A DNA stretch of 64,000 nucleotides from Achromobacter kerstersii (GTDB taxonomy: Bacteria; Pseudomonadota; Gammaproteobacteria; Burkholderiales; Burkholderiaceae_B): contig NZ_CADIJQ010000004.1 of the NCBI RefSeq assembly GCF_902859595.1, positions 248,001 to 312,000 of the forward strand, read 5' to 3'. The notes beneath the pieces were generated by a model. It had not been told where the DNA came from. It made no database searches and was given only the letters and a program-made list of their open reading frames with translations. Below are positions 1-7,964 of the stretch, piece by piece. Every line of letters begins with the position of its first letter. Position 1 is the first letter of the stretch. The position numbers and the translations under genes were made by a program.

Positions 1-12
1 GTTTGCCAACGG

Positions 13-77
13 CCCTGGCCTGTGCCTGTACCCTGGCCTGTGCCCTGTGCCCTGTGCCCTGTGCCTATGCCTATGCC
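13..77. repeat. Short tandem repeat downstream of mipA
   Basis: A 14-base block, CCCTGGCCTGTGCC, occurs at 13-26 and again at 31-44. It runs into three exact copies of TGTGCCC (39-59) and degenerate six-base units TGTGCC, TATGCC, TATGCC up to 77. The array lies just beyond the mipA stop codon (123-125, minus strand). No coding role is apparent. Confidence 0.8.
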
Positions 78-122
78 TTCCCCTCCCCGCCGGCTTCCCG
101 GCATTCGCCTGTACGCCGGATC

Positions 123-887
123 TTAAAAGCGGTACGCGACTCCCACCGAACCAAACAGGTTCGTCTTGCGTTCGGTCAGCGGGCTGTCGCGCGCGTCACC
201 CAACAAGGTCGACACACCAATGGACGACACAGTGCTCCAACTGGGGTTGATGCGATACGACCACGTTGTGAACAGCGCAGCCGACTTGAAGCCCGAGGAC
301 GGGCTGTAGGTGGACAGGCCCGCCTTGCTGCGCGCCGCCTGCGACGACGTCACGCCGTACCAGGTCTGCATGGCGTCCTGGTTGGCCCATTCCGTGCGCA
401 CGCCGACCTGCACCGTGTGCTTCTCGGTCATCAGCGCGGCGTAGGACGCACGCAATTCGATGTTGCCGCCGTAGCCGCTGCGTGCCGCCTGCTTGTAGCC
501 CGCGCCCAGCGAATACCGGCCCGGCCGCCATTCCACATAGGCGCCGTAGGCGCCATGGAACTTGATGTCGTCCAACCCCTTGGTAAGGTCGGCGTCGTCG
601 GCCTTGCGGCCCAGGCTCATGCCCACGAAGACGCCTGCGTCCAGGTCGGACGCCAGCGACGTCTTCAAGCCCATCGCCGGCAAACCCATGCGCGGCGTGA
701 TGAAGAAATTGCCCGAGTGGTAATTGATGAGCGGCACGGGCAAGGCCCGGTACTCGCTCGACCCTTCATAAACCGGGACCACTCCGACCCCTAATCCGAT
801 GAAGTTTGTGCTCTGCGCGTGCGCGGCGCCTGCGCCGCTGATTGCCACGCCTGCCGCGAGGCCGCTTGCTACTATACCCATCCGCAT
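123..887 (-). CDS. mipA: MipA/OmpV family outer-membrane protein
   Basis: A 254-residue protein with a signal peptide (about residues 1-24, ending AHAQ), followed by alternating beta-strand sequence and a C-terminal aromatic residue (VAYRF), as expected of an outer-membrane beta barrel. Length and pattern fit the MipA/OmpV family, whose E. coli member scaffolds the murein hydrolase MltA with PBP1B; other members are only known as outer-membrane proteins. The ATG at 887 follows a GGAAGGAAG ribosome-binding site. It is divergent from a two-component pair across 126 bases, so control by that pair is plausible. Family assignment is firm; the precise role is not. Confidence 0.85.
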   Translation of the reverse strand: MRMGIVASGLAAGVAISGAGAAHAQSTNFIGLGVGVVPVYEGSSEYRALPVPLINYHSGNFFITPRMGLPAMGLKTSLASDLDAGVFVGMSLGRKADDADLTKGLDDIKFHGAYGAYVEWRPGRYSLGAGYKQAARSGYGGNIELRASYAALMTEKHTVQVGVRTEWANQDAMQTWYGVTSSQAARSKAGLSTYSPSSGFKSAALFTTWSYRINPSWSTVSSIGVSTLLGDARDSPLTERKTNLFGSVGVAYRF

Positions 888-1013
888 CCGGACTTCCTTC
901 CGTTCTATTCACTGGCCGTGGGGCGACCGCCCCCGGGAATGGGCAGCATTGTCCCGAGCAACTTTTAATAATTCTTTAAGACTCCGCCGCCACGCGCCGG
1001 AGACGGCGTTGGA

Positions 1014-1688
1014 GTGTGTTTGCGTATCCTGCTTGTAGAAGATGACCCCATGCTGGGCGACGCCTTGCGCGCGGGCCTGATTCAAGATGGCGCCGACGTG
1101 GACTGGGCGCGCGACATGCCCCAGGCGCACCTGGCGCTGGTGGACCACGGCTACCACGCCGTGCTGCTGGACCTGGGGCTGCCCGAGGGCAGCGGCCTGA
1201 CCTTGCTCAAGACCTTGCGCGCCCGTTTCGATACCACGCCCGTGCTGATCATCACGGCGCGCGACCGCTTAAGCGAACGCATCCAGGGCCTGGACGCAGG
1301 CGCCGATGACTATCTGGTGAAACCGTTTCAGCTGGATGAGCTGCTGGCGCGCCTGCGCGCCGTGCTTCGGCGCAGCAGCAACAGCGTGGTGTCCGCACTG
1401 CGCTGCCGCGACGTGGTGCTGGAACCCGCGCGCCGCATCGTGACGCAAGGCGGTGACGAAGTCTCGTTGAGCGCACACGAATATCACACGCTGCTGGCGC
1501 TGATGCAGCGCATGGGCCACACCGTCAGCCGCGATCAGCTGGAAGTGGCCGTGTATGGCAGCAGCGGCACCATCGAAAGCAATACCGTTGCGGTCTACAT
1601 CCATCAATTGCGCCGCAAGCTGGGCGACGGGCTGATCGAAACGCAGCACGGTCTGGGTTACCGCATCGTGCCGGACAGCGCGCCATGA
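1014..1688 (+). CDS. OmpR/QseB-type response regulator
   Basis: Two-domain regulator of 224 residues: an N-terminal receiver (ILLVEDDPM acidic pair, LLDLGLPEGSG phospho-acceptor Asp, conserved Lys in VKPF) and a C-terminal winged helix ending in GLGYRIV, typical of the OmpR/PhoB family. The start may be GTG 1014 (GGAGAC upstream) or TTG 1020 (GGAG at 1011-1014); both have a reasonable ribosome-binding site. The stop overlaps the kinase start by four bases (ATGA), so the two are translationally coupled. The closest groups by sequence feel are QseB/TctD. The target may be the divergent mipA gene. Confidence 0.9.
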   Translation: MCLRILLVEDDPMLGDALRAGLIQDGADVDWARDMPQAHLALVDHGYHAVLLDLGLPEGSGLTLLKTLRARFDTTPVLIITARDRLSERIQGLDAGADDYLVKPFQLDELLARLRAVLRRSSNSVVSALRCRDVVLEPARRIVTQGGDEVSLSAHEYHTLLALMQRMGHTVSRDQLEVAVYGSSGTIESNTVAVYIHQLRRKLGDGLIETQHGLGYRIVPDSAP

Positions 1689-3040
1689 CCACACTGCGCC
1701 GGCGCGTCGCCATCACCTTGCTGCTGGCCATGCTGGCCACATGGGCCACGGTCTTTACGCTGATCTACCTTGAGCAGACGCGCGCCGAGACCGGCATGTC
1801 GGACCAGAACCTGCGCGACGGCGCGCAGAAAGCGCTGATGTCGCTGCCCACCAGCCTGATGCAGACCGGGCGTTCTGGCGAAGACCGCTTTGAACTGCCG
1901 GTGTCGACGCCTTTCGATGGCGAGTCCCTCAGCTTCCAGGTGTGGTCCCTGGATGACAAGCGGCGGCTCGTGCAATCCCCCTGGGCGCCCGACGAGCCGC
2001 TGGTGCCCGACTTTCGCGATGGCTTTCACGACGTCACGCTGGCCGGCGCACCGTGGCGCGCCTATGCGGTGTCAGACGCCGATGGCCGCGTGCAGGTGCA
2101 GTTCGCCAAGTCAGCCGCGAAATTGCGGCGTGACACCGCCACACGCATGGGTAGCGGCCTGGCTTTCCTGAGCGTGCTGTTTGTGGTGCTGACCGGGCTG
2201 ACGTGGCTCGTGATACGTCGCGCCTTCCGCCCCGTGGACCGCGCGCGCGAGGCAATACTCAGCCGCACGGGCATGGACCTGACGCCACTGCCCACGCAGA
2301 GCATGCCCGGGGAATTGCAGCCCTTCATCGCATCCATCAATGATCTGCTGGGGCGCTTGTCGGCGTCGTTGGAACGCGAGCGGCGCTTTCTGGCCGATGC
2401 CGCGCACGAGCTTCGAACACCGCTTGCCGCATTAAGCGCCTATGCCGAGCTGGCGGCGCGCAGCGATACCGCAGCAGCACGCGAACAGGCCGTGTTGAAA
2501 CTGCGCGACGTCGCTACCCGCACCACCCGTCTGGCCGAACAGCTGCTGGATCAGGCGCGCATGGAAGCCCAGGTCGACGGCGCTGCCGAACCCGTTGCGC
2601 TGGAACGCCTGGCGGAAATGATTGTGCGCGACAACGAAGGGTTGGCGCATCGCAAACACCAGCGCATCAGCCTGGACACCCAAGCGGCAGAGGTGCGCGG
2701 CGGCGTCGACGCGCTGGGCGTGCTGGTGCGCAATCTGCTGGACAACGCGTTGCGCTACACGCCAGACGGCGGCCGCGTGTCGGTCGCGTGCGGGCCGTTG
2801 GACAACGGCGGCGCCTGGTTGACGGTGCAAGACAACGGGCCGGGTATCGCACCCGCCGAACGCGAACGCGTGTTCGACCGCTTCTACCGCAAGCCCGGCA
2901 CGGCGGAACGCGGCAGCGGCATCGGCCTGTCGCTGGTGGCGCAAATTGCCGCCAGCCACAATGCGCGCATCGAATGGGGGCCAGGCCTGGATGGGCGTGG
3001 TGTAGGCATCACGATCACGTTCGCAAGCGGCGGCGCGTAA
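1685..3040 (+). CDS. Sensor histidine kinase (QseC/TctE-like)
   Basis: Membrane kinase of 451 residues, cognate partner of the overlapping response regulator. Visible parts: N-terminal membrane segment (about 10-30), periplasmic loop of about 130 residues, second membrane segment (about 158-178), HAMP linker, HisKA box with the phospho-accepting His in DAAHELRTPLAAL, and a HATPase_c domain with N box (NLLDNALRYTP), G1 box (DNGPGIAP) and G2 box (GSGIGLSL). The periplasmic loop is QseC/TctE-sized. The ligand cannot be inferred. Confidence 0.9.
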   Translation: MTTLRRRVAITLLLAMLATWATVFTLIYLEQTRAETGMSDQNLRDGAQKALMSLPTSLMQTGRSGEDRFELPVSTPFDGESLSFQVWSLDDKRRLVQSPWAPDEPLVPDFRDGFHDVTLAGAPWRAYAVSDADGRVQVQFAKSAAKLRRDTATRMGSGLAFLSVLFVVLTGLTWLVIRRAFRPVDRAREAILSRTGMDLTPLPTQSMPGELQPFIASINDLLGRLSASLERERRFLADAAHELRTPLAALSAYAELAARSDTAAAREQAVLKLRDVATRTTRLAEQLLDQARMEAQVDGAAEPVALERLAEMIVRDNEGLAHRKHQRISLDTQAAEVRGGVDALGVLVRNLLDNALRYTPDGGRVSVACGPLDNGGAWLTVQDNGPGIAPAERERVFDRFYRKPGTAERGSGIGLSLVAQIAASHNARIEWGPGLDGRGVGITITFASGGA

Positions 3041-3174
3041 ACCACAACCCGCCGCCGCGAACTTCGCCACGGTCTTCAAACGCCTGTTCGGCGTATCGCC
3101 AAGAAACGTGCGGCTGCACGGGTGAACCGCCCCTGATTTTTCACGACACACCCACTTGTGCGACGTTTCCCGAC

Positions 3175-3209
3175 TTGAAAATGTCAGATATTTTTCTATA
3201 ATCTGACAT
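3175..3209 (+). promoter_or_regulatory. Sigma-70 promoter with embedded operator of the AbiE pair
   Basis: A -35 box TTGAAA (3175-3180) and a consensus -10 TATAAT (3197-3202) are separated by 16 bases. The -10 lies inside a perfect 9-bp inverted repeat, ATGTCAGAT (3181-3189) and ATCTGACAT (3201-3209). Antitoxins of AbiE modules are known to repress their own promoter through inverted repeats, so this is the likely operator. The antitoxin ATG is 29 bases downstream of the repeat. Confidence 0.8.
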
Positions 3210-3238
3210 ACTTGCGCACCATCGCACAAATCCTCTCA

Positions 3239-3838
3239 ATGAAATCCCTGCCCAAAACCATCCTCGACGTTGCCCTGTCCCTCCCCGAGGGCGGCACCGT
3301 ATCGCCTCGTGAATTCCTGCATCTGGGATCTCGCGCGGCCGTGGACCAAGCTTTTTCCCGCTTGAGCAAGGCAGGAGAATTGCTGCGAGTAGGCCGTGGC
3401 GTGTACGCCGCGCCAGTCGCGGGCTCGTATGGCAAACGTGCGCCCTCCCCCGAAAAAGTGCTGCACGCGCTTGAAGCGCAGACGGGCGAAGCGTTTGTGC
3501 CCCATGGCGCGACCGAGGCCAATCGCCTTGGGCTCACCACACAGATGCCTATCCGCAAGGTCTATCTGTCTTCGGGGCCTCGCCGGGTGCTTTCCTTCGG
3601 CAAGAACAACGTGCAGGTGGAACACGTGCCGCCCGCCAGTTTTTTCCTTCGCAAAGAAGAGGCGGCGGCGGCGGCTCGCGCCATTGAATGGCTGGGGCCT
3701 ATTGCCGCGCCAAATGCCCTGCGTACCCTGCACCAAACACTTTCCCCCTCAGCCTGGGCGGCGCTTGTGGGCGCCCGCCGGCGTTTTCCTGCATGGATGT
3801 CCAAGGCCGTGGGCCTTGAGATGGGCTGTGCTGCCTAG
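3239..3838 (+). CDS. AbiEi-like antitoxin (DUF6088 type)
   Basis: A protein of 199 residues from ATG 3239 (MKSLPKTILDVAL). The first 60 residues read as a winged helix (REFLHLGSRAAVDQAFSRLSKAGELLRVGRGVYAAP), the usual N-terminal DNA-binding domain of AbiEi-type antitoxins and DUF6088 proteins. It is followed by an antitoxin-like alpha/beta domain. An earlier TTG at 3212 would start at the transcription start and is unlikely. It overlaps the downstream nucleotidyltransferase toxin by 11 bases. In type IV systems the antitoxin counteracts the toxin without binding it and represses the operon. Confidence 0.8.
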   Translation: MKSLPKTILDVALSLPEGGTVSPREFLHLGSRAAVDQAFSRLSKAGELLRVGRGVYAAPVAGSYGKRAPSPEKVLHALEAQTGEAFVPHGATEANRLGLTTQMPIRKVYLSSGPRRVLSFGKNNVQVEHVPPASFFLRKEEAAAAARAIEWLGPIAAPNALRTLHQTLSPSAWAALVGARRRFPAWMSKAVGLEMGCAA

Positions 3839-4880
3839 CTTTCTTCAGCAGCCTTCTGGTGATCGGCGCGAAGCCCTGCAATACGGAAGCGACCAATCAG
3901 GGCGCTTACCGGACTTGCTTGAGAAGGACGTCTGGGTCGTTTGGGGTCTTCAAACCATTTATGGTTCGCGCCTTGGGCCAAGCCTTACCTTCAAGGGCGG
4001 CACCTCGCTTTCCAAGGCCCACAAGATTATTGACCGCTTCTCCGAGGATGTGGACCTTACGTATGACATTCGCAGACTGATTCCCGCTCATACGGAATCA
4101 GGCGCCATCCCCGCCACGGCCAGCCAAGAAAAGAAGTGGCGCGCACGCATTGATGTTCTGCTGCCCGAGTGGATCGAAACCGAATTCATCCCTACCCTTC
4201 AAAGCGCGTTGACGGCGCAGCAGCTGACGGCAGAAATCAAACCGTATGCCAGTGCAGGCAAGGGCGAAGACAAAGTACTGCTGCGCTATCCGAGCGCTTT
4301 AGATGCAAGCGATAGCGCTTACGTACGGCCTGCCGTTCTATTCGAATTCGGCGCTCGCGCAACGGGGGAACCGCACGCGGTGATGCCGGTGTCTTGCGAC
4401 CTGGCCAGCGTTGACGCCTTGAGCCGCCAATTCAGTTTCCCGGCCGCAGCGCCTTTGGTCATGAGCCTGAGCCGAACCTTCTGGGAAAAGGCCACGGCTG
4501 CGCATGTCTACTGTCTGCAAGCCCGCTTGCGCGGCGAACGATTCGCCCGCCACTGGTACGACCTGGCAGAGATTTACCGCCATCCGCATCAGGCCGTCTT
4601 TGATGACCACGCCGTAGCGGCTTTGGTCGCCACGCACAAATCCCGGTTCTATGCCGAGAAAGACGCCACTGGCATCCCAATCAATTATCACGACGCCGTG
4701 GGCGGCGGCCTGACGCTGATCCCTGAAGGGGCAGCGCTCGTAACCCTGCGCGACGACTTTGAACGGATGACCAACGCCGGATTGCTCGCGGAGAATGCGG
4801 CCGGGTTTGATGACGTCATGACCCTATGCGCCGAAATCCAGAGCCACGCTAATCGGGTCTTCTCAAGGCCTAGAACGTGA
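3828..4880 (+). CDS. AbiEii/AbiGii family nucleotidyltransferase toxin
   Basis: A protein of 350 residues starting at GTG 3828, inside the antitoxin 3' end. It carries the family signature: RREAL and LEKDVWVVW near residues 14-39, the nucleotide-binding motif KGGTSLSK at 56-63 and the acidic pair in SEDVDL at 72-77. AbiEii-type enzymes transfer nucleotides (for MenT relatives, to tRNA) and arrest growth when unrestrained, often during phage infection. The frame stays open upstream through the antitoxin gene, but no better start matches the family N-terminus. Confidence 0.85.
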   Translation: MLPSFLQQPSGDRREALQYGSDQSGRLPDLLEKDVWVVWGLQTIYGSRLGPSLTFKGGTSLSKAHKIIDRFSEDVDLTYDIRRLIPAHTESGAIPATASQEKKWRARIDVLLPEWIETEFIPTLQSALTAQQLTAEIKPYASAGKGEDKVLLRYPSALDASDSAYVRPAVLFEFGARATGEPHAVMPVSCDLASVDALSRQFSFPAAAPLVMSLSRTFWEKATAAHVYCLQARLRGERFARHWYDLAEIYRHPHQAVFDDHAVAALVATHKSRFYAEKDATGIPINYHDAVGGGLTLIPEGAALVTLRDDFERMTNAGLLAENAAGFDDVMTLCAEIQSHANRVFSRPRT

Positions 4881-4947
4881 GCAGACTTGGGCGCTCCTTC
4901 GGGTATAGTCTGGAACTCTTCGCGCCCTCCAGGAAAGCTTCGCCACC

Positions 4948-5613
4948 ATGACCAGCGCCCGCGACCTTGTCTACGGGGAACTCCGCCGACGGCTGATGTC
5001 CGGCGTGTTCCTGCCTGGCGAGCGCTTGCGTGAAGAGCATATTGCGGCGGAGCTTTCGGTTAGCCGGACGCCGGTGCGCAGCGCCATTGAACGCTTGATT
5101 GCCGATGGGCTGGTCAAGCGTGAAGGGCGGCGCGGCGCGGAAGTGTTGGGCTGGGTGGATCGTGACATCAACGAAGCGTTCGAGCTGCGTCTGCTGCTTG
5201 AACCCTATGCCGCCCGCAGCGCCGCCGAGCGCGCCACGCCCGAACAGATCGACCATCTGGAACAGATCAACCAGCGCATGCTGGACGCGATTCTTTCCGA
5301 CGACACCGACAAGGTCGCCCGCGTGCAGCATTGCAATAATCTTTTCCATCACGCCTTGCTGGATGCGGCGCAATCGGCGCGCGTGCGCACGATGGTTGAG
5401 AATCTGCTGGACATGCCGATCATCATCGGCTCGTTCTATTTCTACACGCATGACGACATGCTGCGCAGCGTGGAGCATCACCGCCAGATCATCGCCGCGT
5501 TGCGCGCGCGCGATCCGGCGTGCGCCGACATCGCCATGCGCTTTCACCTGACCACCACGCACCTGCTTTTTCGCAGCCAGCGCAAGCCGCCTGCGCCGAC
5601 GCCCACCGCGTGA
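4948..5613 (+). CDS. GntR family regulator (FCD/FadR subfamily)
   Basis: A 221-residue regulator with an N-terminal winged helix (residues about 5-70; LREEHIAAELSVSRTPVRSAIERLIADGLVKR is the classic GntR helix-turn-helix) and a C-terminal all-alpha FCD ligand domain (residues about 85-210, with His residues in HHALLD and EHHRQI that bind metal in this family). FCD regulators usually sense small organic acids and repress nearby catabolic genes. The nearest candidate targets are the dehydrogenase/Bug/RraA genes at 6227-8846, separated by one small gene; that link is a guess. Confidence 0.9.
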   Translation: MTSARDLVYGELRRRLMSGVFLPGERLREEHIAAELSVSRTPVRSAIERLIADGLVKREGRRGAEVLGWVDRDINEAFELRLLLEPYAARSAAERATPEQIDHLEQINQRMLDAILSDDTDKVARVQHCNNLFHHALLDAAQSARVRTMVENLLDMPIIIGSFYFYTHDDMLRSVEHHRQIIAALRARDPACADIAMRFHLTTTHLLFRSQRKPPAPTPTA

Positions 5614-5652
5614 CACGGCGGCTGATTTCAGCGCCTTTTTTGATTCGTTCCC

Positions 5653-6015
5653 ATGTATTCGCCCCAGATCCTCGTCGCCCTTTTCGTCCTGCTGCTTGCC
5701 GTCGTCATTCCGCTGATTGCGCTGATGGTGCGGGTGGTGGAACTGGTTCGATGGCAGACCCAGCCCTATTCGCCCACGCGTGGCGAACGTCCGCGCTTCG
5801 CTGGGCCGCTGTTGACGCTGCTGTTCAGTTGCCTGGCAGTCAGCGACTTCACGGACTATGAGCCGTTTCGCACCATCGCCGAAATGAATCCGGTACCGCT
5901 GTCGGCGCGCGCGTATTTCACAGTGGCGATGCTGGTGCTGGCGGTGCTGTCGTGGGCATATGGCGGCGCGATCTTGGATCGCATTCTGGGCCGTGCGAAA
6001 AACGATAAGGGCTGA
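5653..6015 (+). CDS. Small membrane protein of unknown function
   Basis: A 120-residue protein with three likely membrane segments: about residues 4-28, 50-65 and 86-108. No enzyme motif is visible. The codon use matches neighbouring genes, and it lies 39 bases after the GntR gene on the same strand. Its 3' end is followed by a hairpin and a long octamer repeat. I do not recognise the family. Confidence 0.65.
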   Translation: MYSPQILVALFVLLLAVVIPLIALMVRVVELVRWQTQPYSPTRGERPRFAGPLLTLLFSCLAVSDFTDYEPFRTIAEMNPVPLSARAYFTVAMLVLAVLSWAYGGAILDRILGRAKNDKG

Positions 6016-6027
6016 AGGAAACAAAAT

Positions 6028-6065
6028 GGGCTGAAGGGCGCACGCAAGCGGCGGCCCTTCAGCCC
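6028..6065 (+). terminator. Strong hairpin between convergent genes
   Basis: A perfect 12-bp inverted repeat, GGGCTGAAGGGC (6028-6039) and GCCCTTCAGCCC (6054-6065), with a 14-base loop. It sits 13 bases after the stop of the small membrane protein gene and its right arm is the first unit of the octamer array. There is no U-run, so it is either a weak terminator or an mRNA 3' stabilising hairpin. Confidence 0.5.
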
Positions 6066-6209
6066 TTCAACGGTTCCGACATTCCGCGGTTCTGCGGTTC
6101 TGCGGTTCAGCTGTTCTGCGGTTCAGCTGTTCTGCGGTTCAGCTGTTCTGCGGTTCAGCCATTCAGCCATTCAGCAGTTCAGCCGTTCAGCCCTTCAGCC
6201 GTTCAGCGA
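6058..6209. repeat. Octamer array, 19 tandem units
   Basis: Nineteen consecutive 8-base units, all beginning TTC, fill 152 bases without interruption. The commonest forms are TTCTGCGG, TTCAGCTG, TTCAGCCA and TTCAGCCG; TTCTGCGG and TTCAGCTG alternate in the middle, making a 16-base higher-order unit. The array fills the gap between the small membrane gene and the convergent RraA-like gene. Too regular to be coding and without spacers. Confidence 0.9.
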
Positions 6210-6226
6210 TGTCTATCGCCAGGCCC

Positions 6227-6895
6227 TTAAGGCTTCCAGCCCTGCGCCTTCATCCGCGCGTCGATCCACGACGTGTCCAGCGTGCCGGCGGCGATCTGCG
6301 CCAGCATCTGTTCTTCCACTGCGTGCTTGGCGGATGCGGCTTCGTACAGCGCTTCGACCTGGTCATACGGCAACGACAGCAAGCCGTCTTCATCGCCCAG
6401 AATCAAGTCGCCCGGTTCGATCGTCATGCCGTCCAGCGAGATGACGGCGTTGATTTCGCCGGGGCCATCCTTGTACGGCCCGCGGTGCGTCACGCCCGCC
6501 GCATACACGGGGAAGGCGCTGCGGCGGATCGTGCCGCAATCGCGGATCGCGCCGTTGATCACGATGCCGGCCAGGCCGCGCGTTTGCGCATAGGTCGTCA
6601 TGATTTCACCGATGATGGCGTTGGTGAGGTCGCCACCGGCATCCACCACCACCACATCACCCGGCTGAGCCAGTTCCAGCGCCTTGTGCACCAGCAGGTT
6701 GTCGCCGGGACGCGTGCGCACCGTCAGCGCGGGGCCCGCCAGCGGATGGCCGTCGTGCATGGGCCGCAGGCGTGCGCCGCCCGCCGTCATGCGCGACATG
6801 CAGTCGCTGATATTGGCAACAGGAATGCGGCGGAATTTCTCGACGAAGTCGCTGCTGACCGCGCGCTTGCGCGGGTGGATTTCAAAACCGATCAT
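6227..6895 (-). CDS. RraA-like aldolase/decarboxylase family protein
   Basis: A 222-residue member of the RraA/HMG-aldolase family. Signatures: GDNLLVHKAL, VVVVDAGGD, a GEIM segment, and GIVINGAIRDC, in which the Arg-Asp pair binds metal and substrate in class II pyruvate aldolases. Such enzymes act as 4-hydroxy-4-methyl-2-oxoglutarate aldolases or oxaloacetate decarboxylases; true RraA (an RNase E inhibitor) is about 160 residues and lacks these ends. It is last in a three-gene minus-strand operon (36 bases after the Bug gene), which favours a catabolic role. Substrate unknown. Confidence 0.85.
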   Translation of the reverse strand: MIGFEIHPRKRAVSSDFVEKFRRIPVANISDCMSRMTAGGARLRPMHDGHPLAGPALTVRTRPGDNLLVHKALELAQPGDVVVVDAGGDLTNAIIGEIMTTYAQTRGLAGIVINGAIRDCGTIRRSAFPVYAAGVTHRGPYKDGPGEINAVISLDGMTIEPGDLILGDEDGLLSLPYDQVEALYEAASAKHAVEEQMLAQIAAGTLDTSWIDARMKAQGWKP

Positions 6896-6931
6896 GGGTG
6901 GCTCCGATGGCGTTCAGGGGATCTTGCAAGA

Positions 6932-7897
6932 TCATTGTTTGGGGATGCCGGCTTCCTGCACGACCTTGCCGAAGACGTCGTGGTCGGCGCGATGGCGCTT
7001 GCCCAGGTCGGCAGGTGTGCCCGTCATGACGCTATAGCCCGAGTCTTCCAGCTTCTTCACCACATCCGGATTCGCTTGCGACTTGTTCAGCGCCTGGTTC
7101 AGCGTGGCGACCACATCGTCCGGCGTCTTGCCCGGCGCCATCAGCCCCCACCAGATGGTTTGGTTGATGGTCTTGAAACCGCTTTCCGCAAAGGTCGGCA
7201 CGTCGGGCAAGGCGGGCGAACGCGCGTCGGCCACTACCGCCAGCGCGCGCACTTTGCCGCCGCGAATCTGCGGCAACAGCGATGCGACGGAACCGGTGTA
7301 AAGATCAATGCGGCCGCTGGCCAGATCGGGGAACGCCTGCGACCAGCCGCGGTACGGCACGTGCATCAGTTCCATGCCGGCCGCCTTGCGCCACAGATGG
7401 CCAATCAAATCGCCGCTGCCGCCAATGCCGGGAATGCCCAGCGAGACCTGGCCCGGGCGCGCCTTGGCGGCCTTGACCACATCATCCAGCGTCTTGTACG
7501 GCGACTCCGGCACCACCACGAACACGCTGGGTGAAGACGCCACCAGACCCACCGGCTTGAAGTCCTTGAAGGTGTCGTAGCTGAGCTTGTTGTACAGCCA
7601 CGGGTTCAGCACGATGTTGTCCGTCTGCGCCATCACCAACGTGTGGCCGTCCGGCTTGGCGCGCGCCGTGGCGTCCAGCGCCAGGTTGCCGCCTGCGCCT
7701 GGCTTGTTTTCCACGACGATGTTCCAGCCCGTGTCCTGCGCGATGGCCGAACCGATCATGCGTGTCAGCGTGTCGGTGCCGCCGCCCGGCGGAAAGGGCG
7801 AGATCAGGGTGATCGGGGCCGAGCCCATGTCGGCCGCGCTTGCTGCGGCCGAGGCGACGAGCAGCGTGGCCGTCAGCAGTGTTTTCAGGGATGTCAT
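6932..7897 (-). CDS. Bug family periplasmic substrate-binding protein
   Basis: A 321-residue secreted receptor: signal peptide (residues 1-22, ASAA), then the Bug/TctC hallmarks ITLISPFPPGGGTDTL, the ligand-loop segment VENKPGAGGNLA, and MHVPYRG. Bug proteins bind carboxylates for tripartite tricarboxylate transporters, but most are orphans without linked TctAB membrane genes, as here. ATG 7897 follows a GAGGAAG ribosome-binding site. It lies in one operon with the dehydrogenase (67 bases upstream) and the RraA-like enzyme, so its ligand may be their substrate. Confidence 0.93.
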   Translation of the reverse strand: MTSLKTLLTATLLVASAAASAADMGSAPITLISPFPPGGGTDTLTRMIGSAIAQDTGWNIVVENKPGAGGNLALDATARAKPDGHTLVMAQTDNIVLNPWLYNKLSYDTFKDFKPVGLVASSPSVFVVVPESPYKTLDDVVKAAKARPGQVSLGIPGIGGSGDLIGHLWRKAAGMELMHVPYRGWSQAFPDLASGRIDLYTGSVASLLPQIRGGKVRALAVVADARSPALPDVPTFAESGFKTINQTIWWGLMAPGKTPDDVVATLNQALNKSQANPDVVKKLEDSGYSVMTGTPADLGKRHRADHDVFGKVVQEAGIPKQ

Positions 7898-7964
7898 TGT
7901 CTTCCTCGCTTGTGTTTTGAAATCGGGCAGCCCTCTGCGGGGCCGGCCCTGTCTATCTGATCGA

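Noticed and set aside
3212-3238. Upstream TTG start for the AbiEi-like antitoxin
   Set aside because: It would lie three bases after the operator and about at the transcription start, leaving no leader for ribosome binding.
4870-6024. 384-codon open frame on the minus strand
   Set aside because: Antisense to the GntR regulator and small membrane gene; Arg/Gln/His-rich composition and no motif.
6058-6209. Possible CRISPR-like array
   Set aside because: Units are 8 bases with no spacers, and there are no cas genes. The same holds for the 15-bp array at 15191-15336.
6227-6895. RraA, regulator of RNase E
   Set aside because: The protein is about 60 residues longer than RraA and sits in a catabolic operon with a Bug receptor; an aldolase-type member is likelier.
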